Shown here piece after piece: positions 26,900 to 37,190 of a DNA stretch of 64,000 nt; position 1 is the first letter of the stretch; each line of letters starts with the position of its first letter. Position numbers and translations under genes: made by a program. Source of the DNA: Eutypa lata (taxonomy: Eukaryota; Ascomycota; Sordariomycetes; Xylariales; Diatrypaceae); the NCBI GenBank assembly GCA_022661535.1, contig JAKULF010000002.1:1302001-1366000 (forward strand). Direction: 5' to 3'. The notes under the pieces were generated by a model. That model did not search any database. It saw only the letters and a list, made by a program, of their open reading frames with translations, and was not told where the DNA came from.

Positions 26900-29344
26900 C
26901 TACCTACTATCAGAAGTCAACAACTCCAGAATAGGTCCAACGATCGGCTCTTCAAGCGACAGGGCCATCAGCCGGCTGACCTGCGTAACTACAGGCTGAG
27001 TAGATTGGCAGATCGTCTGAACCCTGTCCTTAGCCTCGTAGTCCATCTGGAAATCCAGCAAAAGGTCGGTGATTCGCTTGCCTCTGTCGACAGCACTCAA
27101 TTGCGGATCGGGACCGATAGTAACCTCGATGATCGAAGTTCGGTCCGCGAACCCGTCATCCGCGACCTCGATGACCAGCCCGGGCATCTCCGCAGGGTAT
27201 TCCTCGAGCGTCACTTTAGCGTCGACAATGACGTCGTCGACCATGACCGAAACCAATGGCGGGATACTCGTCAGGGCCACGAACTTGAACTTGAATGTTC
27301 GGCCGCGGGTGTTGGTTATCACCGTCCCCGCAGCCTGCTCGTAGATTATCTGGAAAAGTCCATCATCACCTTTCAAATCTTCCTTGGCATCGCTGTCGTC
27401 GTCGTCTTCATCGTCGTCGTCATCAGAGCTCTCGTGTAATTCGAACTTGCCGTCCTGGCCCACAACAATCAGAACTTCGAAACCTTCGGGATTAGCGCAC
27501 CCGTTGCCCGGTCGCATGTTTCTATCGAGTGGGATTATGGTTCCCTCCGGAGCTATCACGGGTATGTGCTGCAGAGTCCTGTACATAGTGATTTCCCTGT
27601 CCCCGTCATACACCAGCCCCGTAAATATATCAACATGTCGGTTTGGCGGAACCCAAACATCCACAGCAGCGTGATTTGTCTTTGGATCGCGAGGCCGAAC
27701 AACAGGTACCACGACGAGAGAGGGGCCGAAGAAATACTCATTAGGCTTCGCGTACGCCTCGTCGCGGTCGGGAAACGCCCAATACAAAGGCTGCACCAGC
27801 GGCAGCACATCAGACGCGGCATTGACAGTGAAGACATACGGGACGAGGCGGTGCCGCAGGCGCATGAAGCGGGCGATGCTCTCGCCGTACTCGTCGCGGT
27901 ACCGCCACGGCTCCTTGGAGCTCCAGAAGCTGTTGGACGAGTGGAGGCGCAGGACCGGCGAGAAGACCCCCAGCTGCACCCAGCGCGCCGTCAGCTCGTC
28001 GTCCCGGTACCCCATCATGTGGCCGCCGATGTCGTGGCTCCACCACCCGTACCCGATGTTCGACGCCGTCGCCGTGAACTCCGGCTGGAACGCGAGAGAC
28101 GCCCACGTCACGATCGTGTCGCCCGAGAACCCGACCGGGTACCGGTGGCTTCCTGGGCCCGCGTACCGGGAGAAGAGGAGCGCGCCACTGTTTTTGCCAC
28201 CACCGCTTGCATTGTTGTCGCTCTGGTACTTGCTATCGAGGTATTGGAAGTGGTTTAGCAGCCAGAGCGGGTCGATACCCGGGACGGCGGAATAAGCTCC
28301 CTGCTGCCAGTCGATCCACCAGAAGTCGCAGTTTTTCTCTAGCGATCGATGGAGGATATTGAGGTAAGCGTACATAAACTTCGGAGACGTAGGTTCGAAG
28401 AGTATAGGCGCCTTGTCTGTAGTATCGTGTCCTAGGAATTTAGCCATCTCTTCGTATTGGTCTTCGTGGCTGTGGACCCCCGCATGCGGATGGTCGTTCA
28501 GCGTGATTTTCAGCTTCCGATCATGCAGAGCCTTTCCGAAGGCATCCGGGTCGGGAAATAGCTCGCGGTTCCAGGTGTAGCCTGTCCAGCCCGTGTGGGG
28601 GACCCGCTTATCGTGCACGAGATGCCAGTCCATGTCGAGAACAGCCACGGAGAGAGGGACGGACTGCTCTGCGAACTTATCCATGAGGGCGAGGTATTCC
28701 TCGCTGCTGTAGGCATGGTAGCGACTCCACCAGTTCCCCAGCGCCCATCTGGGCAACACGGGTTGCGGGCTCGAGATGGCGTAGTACGCCCTCATAGCGG
28801 CCTTGTAATCTAGGCCGTAGAAGAAGAGATACCCGTCAATCCGATCACCCGAATTTCGTGGCGCTACGAACCCATTCCCATCAAACAGCATAGACTTGCT
28901 ATCGTCTAGATCCGCGTATCCCGATCTAGACAGGATGCCGGAACCGACGTCGCAACGCCCATCGACCTCGTCGAGGGTCCGAGCCGTGCCGCCGAGATTC
29001 TTCTTATCCGGCGAGCCTCCGTAGCGCCAATCGGACCCCCACATGGTCGTCTTGGAGAAAAAGTCGACGTGAAGGCCATTTGGGCTGAACCGTTTTTTAT
29101 CGTACGTGAGATGAAAAGAAGGGGTCGTGATGACGAGCTGGCTTTCGGTCTCCTTTGTTGTAAACTCCGGTGTGGGGAACTTCCGGTTGACGGCGAACGT
29201 GGAGGCACGATCCTCGAAGACGCCGTCGTGGGACCACTCGTACCGGAGCACTATGTCTGAAAGGATGGTAAAACGGTAATTCGGTCCGGTCACTGTCGCC
29301 TGAGAAGCTGCGACTGGCTCGCTTGGGAATTTGTATTTGTCCAT
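26900..29344 (-). CDS. GH31 family alpha-glycosidase, intracellular form
   Basis: A retaining alpha-glycosidase (alpha-glucosidase or alpha-xylosidase type) of 814 residues in one exon. There is no signal peptide, so it should act in the cytosol on imported sugars. The beta-sandwich N-domain covers about 1-195. The barrel follows, with RWALGNWWSRYHAYS at 199 onward and LDMDWH at 236-241. The catalytic nucleophile is Asp345 in FWWIDWQQG and the acid/base is Asp409 in GFSGDT. WWSHDIGGHMMG and RLHSSNSFW are later subsite blocks. The C-terminal part contains an acidic run (SSDDDDDEDDDDSD at about 660), unusual for the family and probably a surface loop. It is divergent from the Zn2Cys6 gene, with a shared 1.1-kb promoter. 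Exact substrate is not decidable by eye. Confidence 0.93.
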   Translation of the reverse strand: MDKYKFPSEPVAASQATVTGPNYRFTILSDIVLRYEWSHDGVFEDRASTFAVNRKFPTPEFTTKETESQLVITTPSFHLTYDKKRFSPNGLHVDFFSKTTMWGSDWRYGGSPDKKNLGGTARTLDEVDGRCDVGSGILSRSGYADLDDSKSMLFDGNGFVAPRNSGDRIDGYLFFYGLDYKAAMRAYYAISSPQPVLPRWALGNWWSRYHAYSSEEYLALMDKFAEQSVPLSVAVLDMDWHLVHDKRVPHTGWTGYTWNRELFPDPDAFGKALHDRKLKITLNDHPHAGVHSHEDQYEEMAKFLGHDTTDKAPILFEPTSPKFMYAYLNILHRSLEKNCDFWWIDWQQGAYSAVPGIDPLWLLNHFQYLDSKYQSDNNASGGGKNSGALLFSRYAGPGSHRYPVGFSGDTIVTWASLAFQPEFTATASNIGYGWWSHDIGGHMMGYRDDELTARWVQLGVFSPVLRLHSSNSFWSSKEPWRYRDEYGESIARFMRLRHRLVPYVFTVNAASDVLPLVQPLYWAFPDRDEAYAKPNEYFFGPSLVVVPVVRPRDPKTNHAAVDVWVPPNRHVDIFTGLVYDGDREITMYRTLQHIPVIAPEGTIIPLDRNMRPGNGCANPEGFEVLIVVGQDGKFELHESSDDDDDEDDDDSDAKEDLKGDDGLFQIIYEQAAGTVITNTRGRTFKFKFVALTSIPPLVSVMVDDVIVDAKVTLEEYPAEMPGLVIEVADDGFADRTSIIEVTIGPDPQLSAVDRGKRITDLLLDFQMDYEAKDRVQTICQSTQPVVTQVSRLMALSLEEPIVGPILELLTSDSR

Positions 29345-30488
29345 GACGTAGGTTGTCCCATGTATATGCTAGTGAAACTCAACAAATAGGACGGATGATT
29401 GATTGCGACAGTGGTAAGTTGAGAATGAGGCAGACTATTTAGTAAAACATCAAATAAGAATGAGACTCAAGTATTTAGATCGATAAAGGTGAGAAAAGAT
29501 CAAGTTTACGTTGCGCACGGTAGAATTTCTCGCTATAATTTACCTTCGGCTAGGCGTGTTCCCGATGCAATGAACTACCTACATAAGTAGGTAAGTAAGT
29601 AGTAGCAAACAACTTCACTAACAGCGCCACGTCTTCCAATGCATGATGATGCGCTATGAAGGTCTCGTGAATAAGAAAGATGCTCTGTGCAATAGCATGT
29701 GGTAAATATATCAATAAATGAGGGTCCATGGGGTATACAGCTCCATCTTCGTCCCCGCCGCGATGTTTCTGCATTCGAGTGAGGAGAAACCGAGAAGACA
29801 ACTGGACAGCTCCGTCATTTCGGGCATTTCGGCCCACTACTTGTTCCAGAACCTGAGCGCCGGTCCCGGAAACCCCACCCTAACCATGCCAAGACTGACT
29901 GGTATTTGCTACTTACCTACATATGTAGATACATGTAGGTATGAGCAGAACATCTTTATTTACAGTTTTCACTCTCCCAGTAGAAGAATCCGGGGTTGTT
30001 AATTGGAAACGATGGTCCCAAAACGATGGAAGTACGGAATCAGTGGAAAAATACATTTAAAATCCGACCATTTTAGCATCACGTCGGAACATAATCTTAC
30101 ATCCATCCATCCCCATAGATTGATTCACTTTGGCCTTAGGGACCTCACCGTCAGTCGGGGAATAATCATGTAGGTACTATTCTGGAGCCTCAGATATACA
30201 TCTAAAATGGTATAAATAAAATAGCCGGATGACTTTTCAATTATCTGAAAATGAAATGCCTGTACCGTCGCCAAGGAAGTAGGATTGAGGCGACATAGTT
30301 ATGGGTTCTCCACGTGACTAATAACTTCCAATTAATAATGCAGTTAATACTTACTATAGAAATGCCTACTCCAACGTGCCATTCATTCTTTAAAACAGAC
30401 CCACAAACGACTCATTCCCCCCAAACCAGCACTTAGATTCTCCCCACGGGGCTATGATGTACGAACAGTTAATTGGCCATTTCGGGAT
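29345..30488. promoter_or_regulatory. Divergent promoter region between GH31 and the Zn2Cys6 regulator
   Basis: A 1.14-kb gap between two start codons read outward, without a supported ORF. The arrangement suits co-regulation, but I did not identify a CGG-type binding pair with confidence. Confidence 0.4.
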
Positions 30489-32289
30489 GTGATTCGACAA
30501 TCTCCAATGAGGACGCAGAATGCTTGTGACGGCTGCACGATCCGGCGCGTCAAATGTCAGGGCACCACCCTACCATGCGTCGAGTGTCGCAGGCGCTCCC
30601 TCGAGTGCACCTTTCTCCGAACACGCGGGAAGCCGGGGCCAAAGGGACCGCGGCTATCGACGGCTCAGAAGATCAAGGAGTTTCAGAGGAAGAATGAGAC
30701 CTTTCGAGCGGGTAGGCTGATTACAGCAGCTGCAGCAGCAACAACATCAAAGCTTACCAGCGGCGATGGAGGACTTAACTGCGGCGACAGCGAGTCCCAT
30801 GCCGCCCGTAGTGCAGATGTGCTTCAAGAGGGAGAAGAAGCATCACCAATTCCGGTAGGGTCCTTGTCTCGCCAATTAGTGGGGCCGGGCCGTCCGTGTC
30901 TACCTGTCCACGCGTACACACGATATATCGAGATCTTCCGACAGCGACTGCTCGCCGTATGGCCAGTCGTAGACTGCGACGCCCTCCTGCTGTCGCTGGC
31001 CCAGCGCGAGGACGACTACGAGACCCGCAGCCTAGCCGCGGCGATATGCGCCGCCGTCATCGCGCAGCTGCGCCTCCCGGAGCACATGCAGACGACCACC
31101 GCGGACGGCGTCACGTCTCTCCACTTCGCGCTCGACGCGGACCATTTCAGGACGCTGTTCAACTACCGGGAGACGTTCACCATCTCCTCCGTCATGATCC
31201 CGTTCTTCCTGCACGTCTACTACTCGAACACGCAGAAGCTGCGCGCCGGCGGGCTGCTCCTGCGAGAATGCGTGTCGTTTGCTCAGGCGATGCGTCTAGA
31301 TCAGCCCCTTACCTATAGCGGGCTCCCTAGGGCAGAGAGGGCGCTCAGACTCCGCGTGTTCTGGATCCTTTTTGTGTCCGAAAGGTGAGATGTCCCTTGA
31401 GTCGGACTCCCGAAACACTGTGCATGAACTTACCTACGTCGTGTAGAACCTTCTGCGCCGAAAACAGGCTGCCGCCCATCCTCACCCCCATAGGAGAGTT
31501 CCCTATCGATGAAGAGGGAGGAGATCTAGCTGGTAGTCCCTTTTCCGCCTTCTTGTGCCTCGTCAAGCTGTTCGTGCATCTTGAACGCGACTTCGTTGAG
31601 ACGTCGCCGAGCCCCGCGGTGCTTTTTCAACTTGGGGACCGGGATAGGTACAGGATATCCCAGTACCAGTCCAACCTTAGTCTTGGCTTAAATGACGGGC
31701 CATTTGACGAGACGCAGCGGGTTGACCTGTTCGTCACTAGGCAGTGGATTCGCACCTTACTGTGGGAATATACTGTCAGGCATTTCTCGATGTCCTGCAA
31801 GTCGGAAGATCAGGCGTTCTCCATGCTACTGCCCATCTCCATCGCGCACGAGACTCTCTCACTCTTCCATGCGGTATCAAACAATTCCCTGCAGCCACAT
31901 GGCTACGGAATGGTAAGCTTACTACTTGGCACACCCTCACATAATCCTACTTACAGAATTCCTAGGAGCTCAAGGTATTCCGAATGGCCGACTCCCTCGT
32001 AGATACGTTGGCCTGCGTGCCTTCCATCAACCGCAGCAGCTGTATGCTTATAGGACCTAGAGAGGTACTTCACTCGTTGGAACAGGTGCTATCTACGGTT
32101 GGAGGTCCGGACTCTCCGTTTCTTGCACGCCTCCGACGGACCATGGCTGAAGTGGACCTTCCAGCTGGCTCTCCGAGTCGTATCAGCCTCGTCGCAGAAA
32201 GTGATGTTGATACGGAGGCCTCGGTGGGACAATCAGATACAACTTCTCCAACATTGGTCAGCCCTGACACCGTCAACATCAGCCTGTAA
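30489..32289 (+). CDS. Zn2Cys6 transcription factor, resembling sugar-utilisation regulators
   Basis: A nuclear DNA-binding regulator. Three exons (30489-31384, 31447-31912, 31966-32289; introns 62 and 53 bp) give 561 residues. The binuclear cluster has all six Cys: C13, C16, C23, C30, C33, C40 (NACDGCTIRRVKC, LPCVECRRRSLEC). A basic linker GKPGPKGPR follows, like the RGPKG linker of MAL and AmyR-type regulators. The residue after C23 is Gln instead of the usual Asp. Residues about 135-400 match the fungal middle homology region (HAYTRYIEIFRQRLL, RAERALRLRVFWILFVSER). The start is Met1; Met7 is also possible. The divergent GH31 neighbour suggests control of alpha-glucoside use; that is inference. 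Confidence 0.87.
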
Positions 32290-33422
32290 TCGTTGTACAT
32301 TTATTAAATAATCATGGGGTCAGTTGATTAATTGGATTTTATTAATTCAGCGATGTAACGACGTTGGTATGATAAATTTCATTACATACTCCTTCTCTAG
32401 ATTACTCCTTCTCTAGATCACATCAGCAGCAACTACAATCACAGTCTATCTCTCGTTTCGGGAACCTGATATTCCAACGTTTCCAGTATTATCTCAAGGA
32501 ACAATCAGATAAATTTGGCTGTACTTTTGTATTCACTTGGAAGCGATTTGGATTAAGCATAGTCCTTTAGGTTTTGGAATATACTAAAGGCGACATGAGT
32601 GATTTTTCGACAGCATTTTATTTCCCTGTCAAACACCTTTGAATCATATCTTGAGAACAGGCTGTGCGTCACTCTGCCCTACCATGTTCCCGAGGCAAGA
32701 GAGGCGGGCCCGAAATCCTTCGCATACGTAACTGTGGTGATGAAAGCTCCCGCAAATTCAACAGATTCTTGAGAGCCCGAAATTGTTCTATTGAGGCCGT
32801 CGAGCGGTATGCAAATTGTTTCCCTGGGCGCTGCGCTGTGCCCGGGGAAGTGATTTGTGTCTCGAATGTACTTGAACGAACAGCATATATGTTAAAGTCG
32901 GTGTGAATAGGGGCGACTGTAGATCTAGAAACTACATTACTACTACCCGTTTCCATAATGTGCAGATTTCATCCTAATCGAACAGTACCAGCCACAAAAA
33001 CGTCAACCTTCTATTCGGCAAGGCAATTGCTAATTATAGTAATACAGGGGTACTAAGATACCAGGATAACGGAATAGCGGGATAGCGGGATAATTGTTGC
33101 TTGTGTAATTTGTACATATCTATCCCGAATCTCAGCATTGATACGAGGAGATAGATAAGATTTTATAAATAATACTGAGTAGATATTAAACCGCTATCAG
33201 ATCCTTATACCATAGCTGACGACGGGGGAATACTGTATTCCGTAACGATCGAGGGCATACGAAATTGCGAGTAACGGGACCAAGATATTATCCGAGAGTC
33301 CATTATGGTCAGCTATAAATGACTATGTTCAGGCCAGAATCGAAATTCAGTTTAGCAAAACATAATAAAATACACTCAGAGCTTACAAACCCTTCATCAA
33401 CACAACCTAAGATAACAACACA
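32290..33422. other. Intergenic, no gene seen
   Basis: AT-rich DNA. It contains a short direct duplication (TCCTTCTCTAGAT twice at about 32390-32418) and a GATAGCGGGATAGCGGGATA string at about 33073. The ORFs of 80 and 95 residues at 32664-32956 overlap on opposite strands and show no motif. Confidence 0.5.
33314..33320 (+). promoter_or_regulatory. TATA box candidate of the SDR gene
   Basis: TATAAAT, about 103 bases before the SDR start codon, followed by an A/C-rich leader (ACAACACAATGG context at the ATG). Confidence 0.4.
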
Positions 33423-34287
33423 ATGGCACCTAAAGTCGTTCTCGTGACCGGTGCTAGCAACGGCATTGGATACGAAACTGTCAAGGCTTTCCTTCAATCC
33501 CCGAACTCTTACCACGTATATGTTGGAACCAGGTCCCTACAAAAGGGTAACGCCGCGCTCCAAAAGATTCGAGATGAATGCCCGGGTACAAGCAACACGG
33601 CCGAGTTGCTCCAAATCGATATCAATATCGATCAGTCAATCGAAGAGGCCTTTGATATCGTGAAGAACGGCCAAGGTCGCCTTGATATTCTCATCAACAA
33701 CGCTGGTAAGCAACTTGTCTCTATTAACCTTCAATTTTTAGACCAAAATGTATCTAAGTCAATTCTCTTCTAAAGGGGCCGCCTTCGACGGCGAGTTCTT
33801 GCAAGGCAAGATATCCCTACGGGAGTGCTTCAACAAAGCCTACGACGTGAACGTATCCGGCACCAACGTCGTAACCTGGACATTTGTCCCCCTGCTGCTC
33901 AAGTCCGCAGAGCCCCGCCTGCTCTTCTTAGCCGGCTTGTCGCAAATGACCCAGGCAGCCGAAGCCTACTTCCCGACGCCGCCGCAGCCGGCGGGCTGGC
34001 CCAAGAAGATCGACTTCGAAACGATCGGGTACCGCTGCAGCAAGACGGCCATGAGCATGCTGATGCTGGACTGGAACCACAAGCTGAAAGCAGACGGGGT
34101 CAAGGTTTTTAGCGTCGCCCCTGGGTTTTGCGCCACGGGACTGGGCGGGCTTGGGGAAGACTTGATCACGACGATGGGAGGGGTGCATCCTAGTGAAGGT
34201 GCACGGAGACTTGTCGCTGTTGCTGAGGGTAGTAGGGATGCTGATGCTGGGAAGATCGTCGACAAGGTCGGTTTGCTTCCATGGTAG
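33423..34287 (+). CDS. Short-chain dehydrogenase/reductase
   Basis: An NAD(P)-dependent oxidoreductase of unknown substrate. Two exons (33423-33705 and 33776-34287, 70-bp intron cut within the Gly of NNAG) encode 264 residues. The cofactor motif TGASNGIG is at 9-16, DILINNAG ends at 95, and the catalytic pair YRCSK is at Tyr180-Lys184. SVAPGFCATGLGG forms the usual PG loop. The Ser likely to complete the triad is Ser150 in FLAGLS, 30 residues before the Tyr rather than the common 13, as in carbonyl-reductase-like members with an insertion. It follows the Zn2Cys6 gene by 1.1 kb with its own TATA-like promoter. No other tailoring or backbone enzymes are nearby, so a secondary-metabolite cluster is not supported. 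Confidence 0.9.
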
Positions 34288-35527
34288 CAGACCGTCGTAG
34301 ACTTGTAGTCTATAATAGACATATCTATAGGAGCTTAGTAGTATAGCAATTTAACCACCGGCAAATATGGAATAGTGTGATATCCCCATATCTCTAAATA
34401 TTTTTCTGCTTTCTTCTCCCGCCTTGATGTCAAGAAGCTGAAAGGCTTTTGCGTGGCAAACCCTGTCGCATTCTAGCTACCACTTACTACAGGATCGGAT
34501 ACGCTACTCAGCTGTTGTTGTATTGATCTAAAAGAACAAAGAAATCTAGGAATCTAGGTGGTGGGCATTATATGCCCTACAAAAAGTGGACGTGGTGGGG
34601 ATCAGGTGACGTGGCTTCGGGTAGCTCTATATGGCAGGGATCATCTAACAACAAACCCTCTGACATCGGGCTCTAGATCGATGCGCGTTTTGTCTTAAGC
34701 AGGCTGTACATATACTCTGTGACGATGATTTTACATAGGATCTGCCCTGTCATCTTAGGTCACATTCACATTTGTAATAGCCCTTGTTCGTATTCGCTCT
34801 TCTAAAGCTTTAAATAAGAAAGGGGGAAAGATTTATATGACATCAGTATTGGGGGCAGGATGGTGGAGTCACCTTCCACCCCATCCCTCGACTCCTATTG
34901 GTGCTGTTATTGTGACATGTGTTTCTGGTTCTGCAGTGTAACAACACTTGAACCTCATCGCTAGGGCTAAAAAAGCAGTGAATTTGAAGGATGCAAATAA
35001 ACGCAGAGCCTCAATCTTCAGGGTACATTCTTTAAGTCTAATTATGACACATTTTATGATTGGCCACAGGATTCACTGGGACGTTTGTTTTGAATAAGCC
35101 ACTCCACCACCTTGATGTAACTTCATAGCGAATCAACAGCATTAGAATATATATGTATTTGCATTTCGCAGAATCCCTGTGATATCATCAGTTGAGCTCA
35201 CTACCATGTCAACAACTCGCAACATCAGCACCGGAGATTTTATCTTAAGATGTTTTCCTGGCCTGCCACCTCCATCTATGGGTACCTAATGGGCACCTAT
35301 TAATAACCTACCCGTAAGTACGGTTACCGATGAGTAGTCAAAATGAATAAGTGCCTAATAATTACCCATGGTGCCATGGTCAAAAAGAATTTAAGAATTT
35401 AGAAAAGAAAATTAATAGTGCCCATGGTTGGACATGGGCCTATTACAGGTTGCCATGTTAAAACCCCAAATAGTAGGTGTGTAGTACGCCACCGGCATCC
35501 AGACGCTGCGGTGGTACGAACCCTACA
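34288..35527. other. Start of a gene-free, repeat-rich island
   Basis: AT-rich DNA without a supported ORF. At about 35275-35460 short palindromic motifs recur (CCATGGTGCCATGG, GGGTACCTAATGGGCACC), as in decayed repeats. Confidence 0.5.
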
Positions 35528-35746
35528 CCCGAGATCCGCCGCGCCATCTAGAGAGCGTCAATAATCCCATGCGTCATCATCGTGACGCGCGAGACGGAGT
35601 TGCCCTCAAAGTTGTTCGTAAGAATGGCACTCCGAAACCAGCGGAAGCCGCCGGCACTCGCGCATGTGTGCTGCGAGGCGCGGCAGGTCGCGCTGGAGCT
35701 TTATACCGTGAACTGGCATTTTGGGAACTGGGAAGGATTCACCTAG
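35528..35746 (+). pseudogene. Fragment of a 2EXR-domain protein with an in-frame stop
   Basis: In one frame the translation reads PEIRRAI, stop (35549-35551, TAG where the family has Trp), RASIIPCVIIVTRE, then MALRNQRKPPALAHVCCEAR and QVALELYTVNWHF before a stop at 35744-35746. PP-A-L-x-HVC-x-EARQVALE-x-Y is the hallmark of fungal 2EXR-domain proteins (LPPE-I-R-x-x-IW at the start, HVCREAR later). TAG for TGG is a G-to-A change, compatible with RIP or random decay. Only about 70 codons are left, so it is a relic. The shorter frame from the Met at 35624 could still be translated but would lack the first half of the domain. Confidence 0.65.
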
Positions 35747-36896
35747 CATTCGCAGTTGCACTAGCAATTTGAGCAGTGGGAGCTGTGGAAAAGTCTTGAG
35801 GATATACCTAAAGCACGTCGAGCGCGTTTATCACTGGCTATGGTTCAACCGTAGTGTATATAAGAGATAAGATACCTTGTCCTACAATGGGACTCGGGGT
35901 TTATTACTTCTGTTCACCAAGACCGGAGGTGAGGGCGCGGAGGAGACTTGGCTGTAGCTTATCTTCCGCGAGGGTGACGATGGGGATAAATGTATCAAGG
36001 ACAGCCGCCATGTAGCTTTCCTCTCCGTGAGCTCTACCTTCTGCATAGCCTAGGTAGATGGGGCTATTTTTTGTATGGTCTTCTATTTGAGAAGAGGGAC
36101 ACACTTCTGTGCATCATTAGAACTTGCTCTATCAACACATCCTCCTAGAGCGCAGCCGCCAATAAGATGAAGGGGCTGCTTGATGGGGATAGAAGGTGGT
36201 CATATTTGACGTTGCAGACAGACACCGCTCATCTAGGCTGGTATGCAAAGACATGTCGACCACATTCAGGTTCGCTTCACAACGTTCACAGTCTCTCCTA
36301 TAACGGCTTCGGTCTCGACATGACAGATACGGCTGATTATGATATGGCTCTCAACGATATCCCCAAGACGCGCTTCATCGAAGTTTAGAAACACCCTATC
36401 AACTTATGCAGTATGAATAGGTTCGGAGCCAGCAACTGGAGTGGCAATAGCTGAAGAAACAGGGTGCTTTGGACCATATTCTCAATGAGAACGGCATGAT
36501 AGTAACGGAGACTAGCGTGAGCAGATACTAGCGAAGATGCCAAATGTTCAGTTTGTTCGATAGAAAGAACATACCTCTCTATGAGAATCAACATAGCAAG
36601 GAAGAGTACTTATGCATATACACATTACGAATTGAAAACGATCTTCTGGAGAGGTTGCAGGGGGTATTGATAGGTTTTGGGGCACATCTGTTCAGAAAGA
36701 GCCAAAATTTCAAAGAAGAAAATAAACAAACGCAAAACAGATACAATTCCAAGGAAGGAATGTAGCACAATTTCAATGAATTCAAATGAGAAGACAGTTT
36801 TGGGGTAACCAGTAGGAAATTAAACGCTAAAATGAAGACTCTATGACTTGGTGACAGGAACTACCACATCGTCCTTCCTCGTCCCTGATCTCGCCC
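35747..36896. other. Gene-free part of the repeat-rich island
   Basis: ORFs of 65-73 residues (for example 36167-36388 and 36544-36765) carry no recognisable motif. It is probably decayed accessory DNA. Confidence 0.45.
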
Positions 36897-37160
36897 AAGC
36901 TGCGTCAAACGTCCTCGGTACAGCTCGTTGATTAAGTCGAGCTCGCTTACACGCGAGTGGGCGGCAATAAGCTACCCGCAGGTGAGTCTGGGGAATATCC
37001 CCCCCCTCCCATTGGCTTGATCTTGCTCAAGCTGCGTCAAACGCCCCCGGTACAGCTCGTTGATTAGGTCGAGCTCACTGACACGCGAGTTGGCGGCAAG
37101 GAGCTGCCCGCGTGTGGGTCTGGGGAATCTCCCCGGACTCCCGGCCGCTGGCCGCCTCAC
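36897..37160 (-). repeat. Two tandem copies of a 132-bp unit encoding a coiled-coil repeat
   Basis: AAGCTGCGTCAAACG starts at 36897 and again at 37029. The two units agree at most positions through GTACAGCTCGTTGATTA, ACACGCGAGT and GTCTGGGGAAT. On the minus strand both read SRVSELDLINELYRGRLTQL, a charged amphipathic helix, and the period is 44 codons exactly. The frame is kept within the copies but a stop separates them. It looks like the remnant of a repeat-containing protein gene. Confidence 0.7.
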
Positions 37161-37190
37161 CATTTAGAGGCGAGGCCGCGCGAGGCAAGA
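37160..37190. repeat. Dispersed repeat copy A (CCATTTAG-GGCGAGGCCG)
   Basis: It resembles 38872-38902 over about 30 bases. On the minus strand this copy reads GLASKW and the other GLATKW in matching frames. Confidence 0.55.

Noticed and set aside
27566..28258. 230-residue plus-strand ORF antisense to the GH31 gene
   Set aside because: Shadow of a conserved GH31 coding frame, without any family content.
30489..34287. Secondary-metabolite cluster (Zn2Cys6 plus SDR)
   Set aside because: No polyketide synthase, peptide synthetase, terpene cyclase or P450 is in the window; regulator and SDR alone are not enough.
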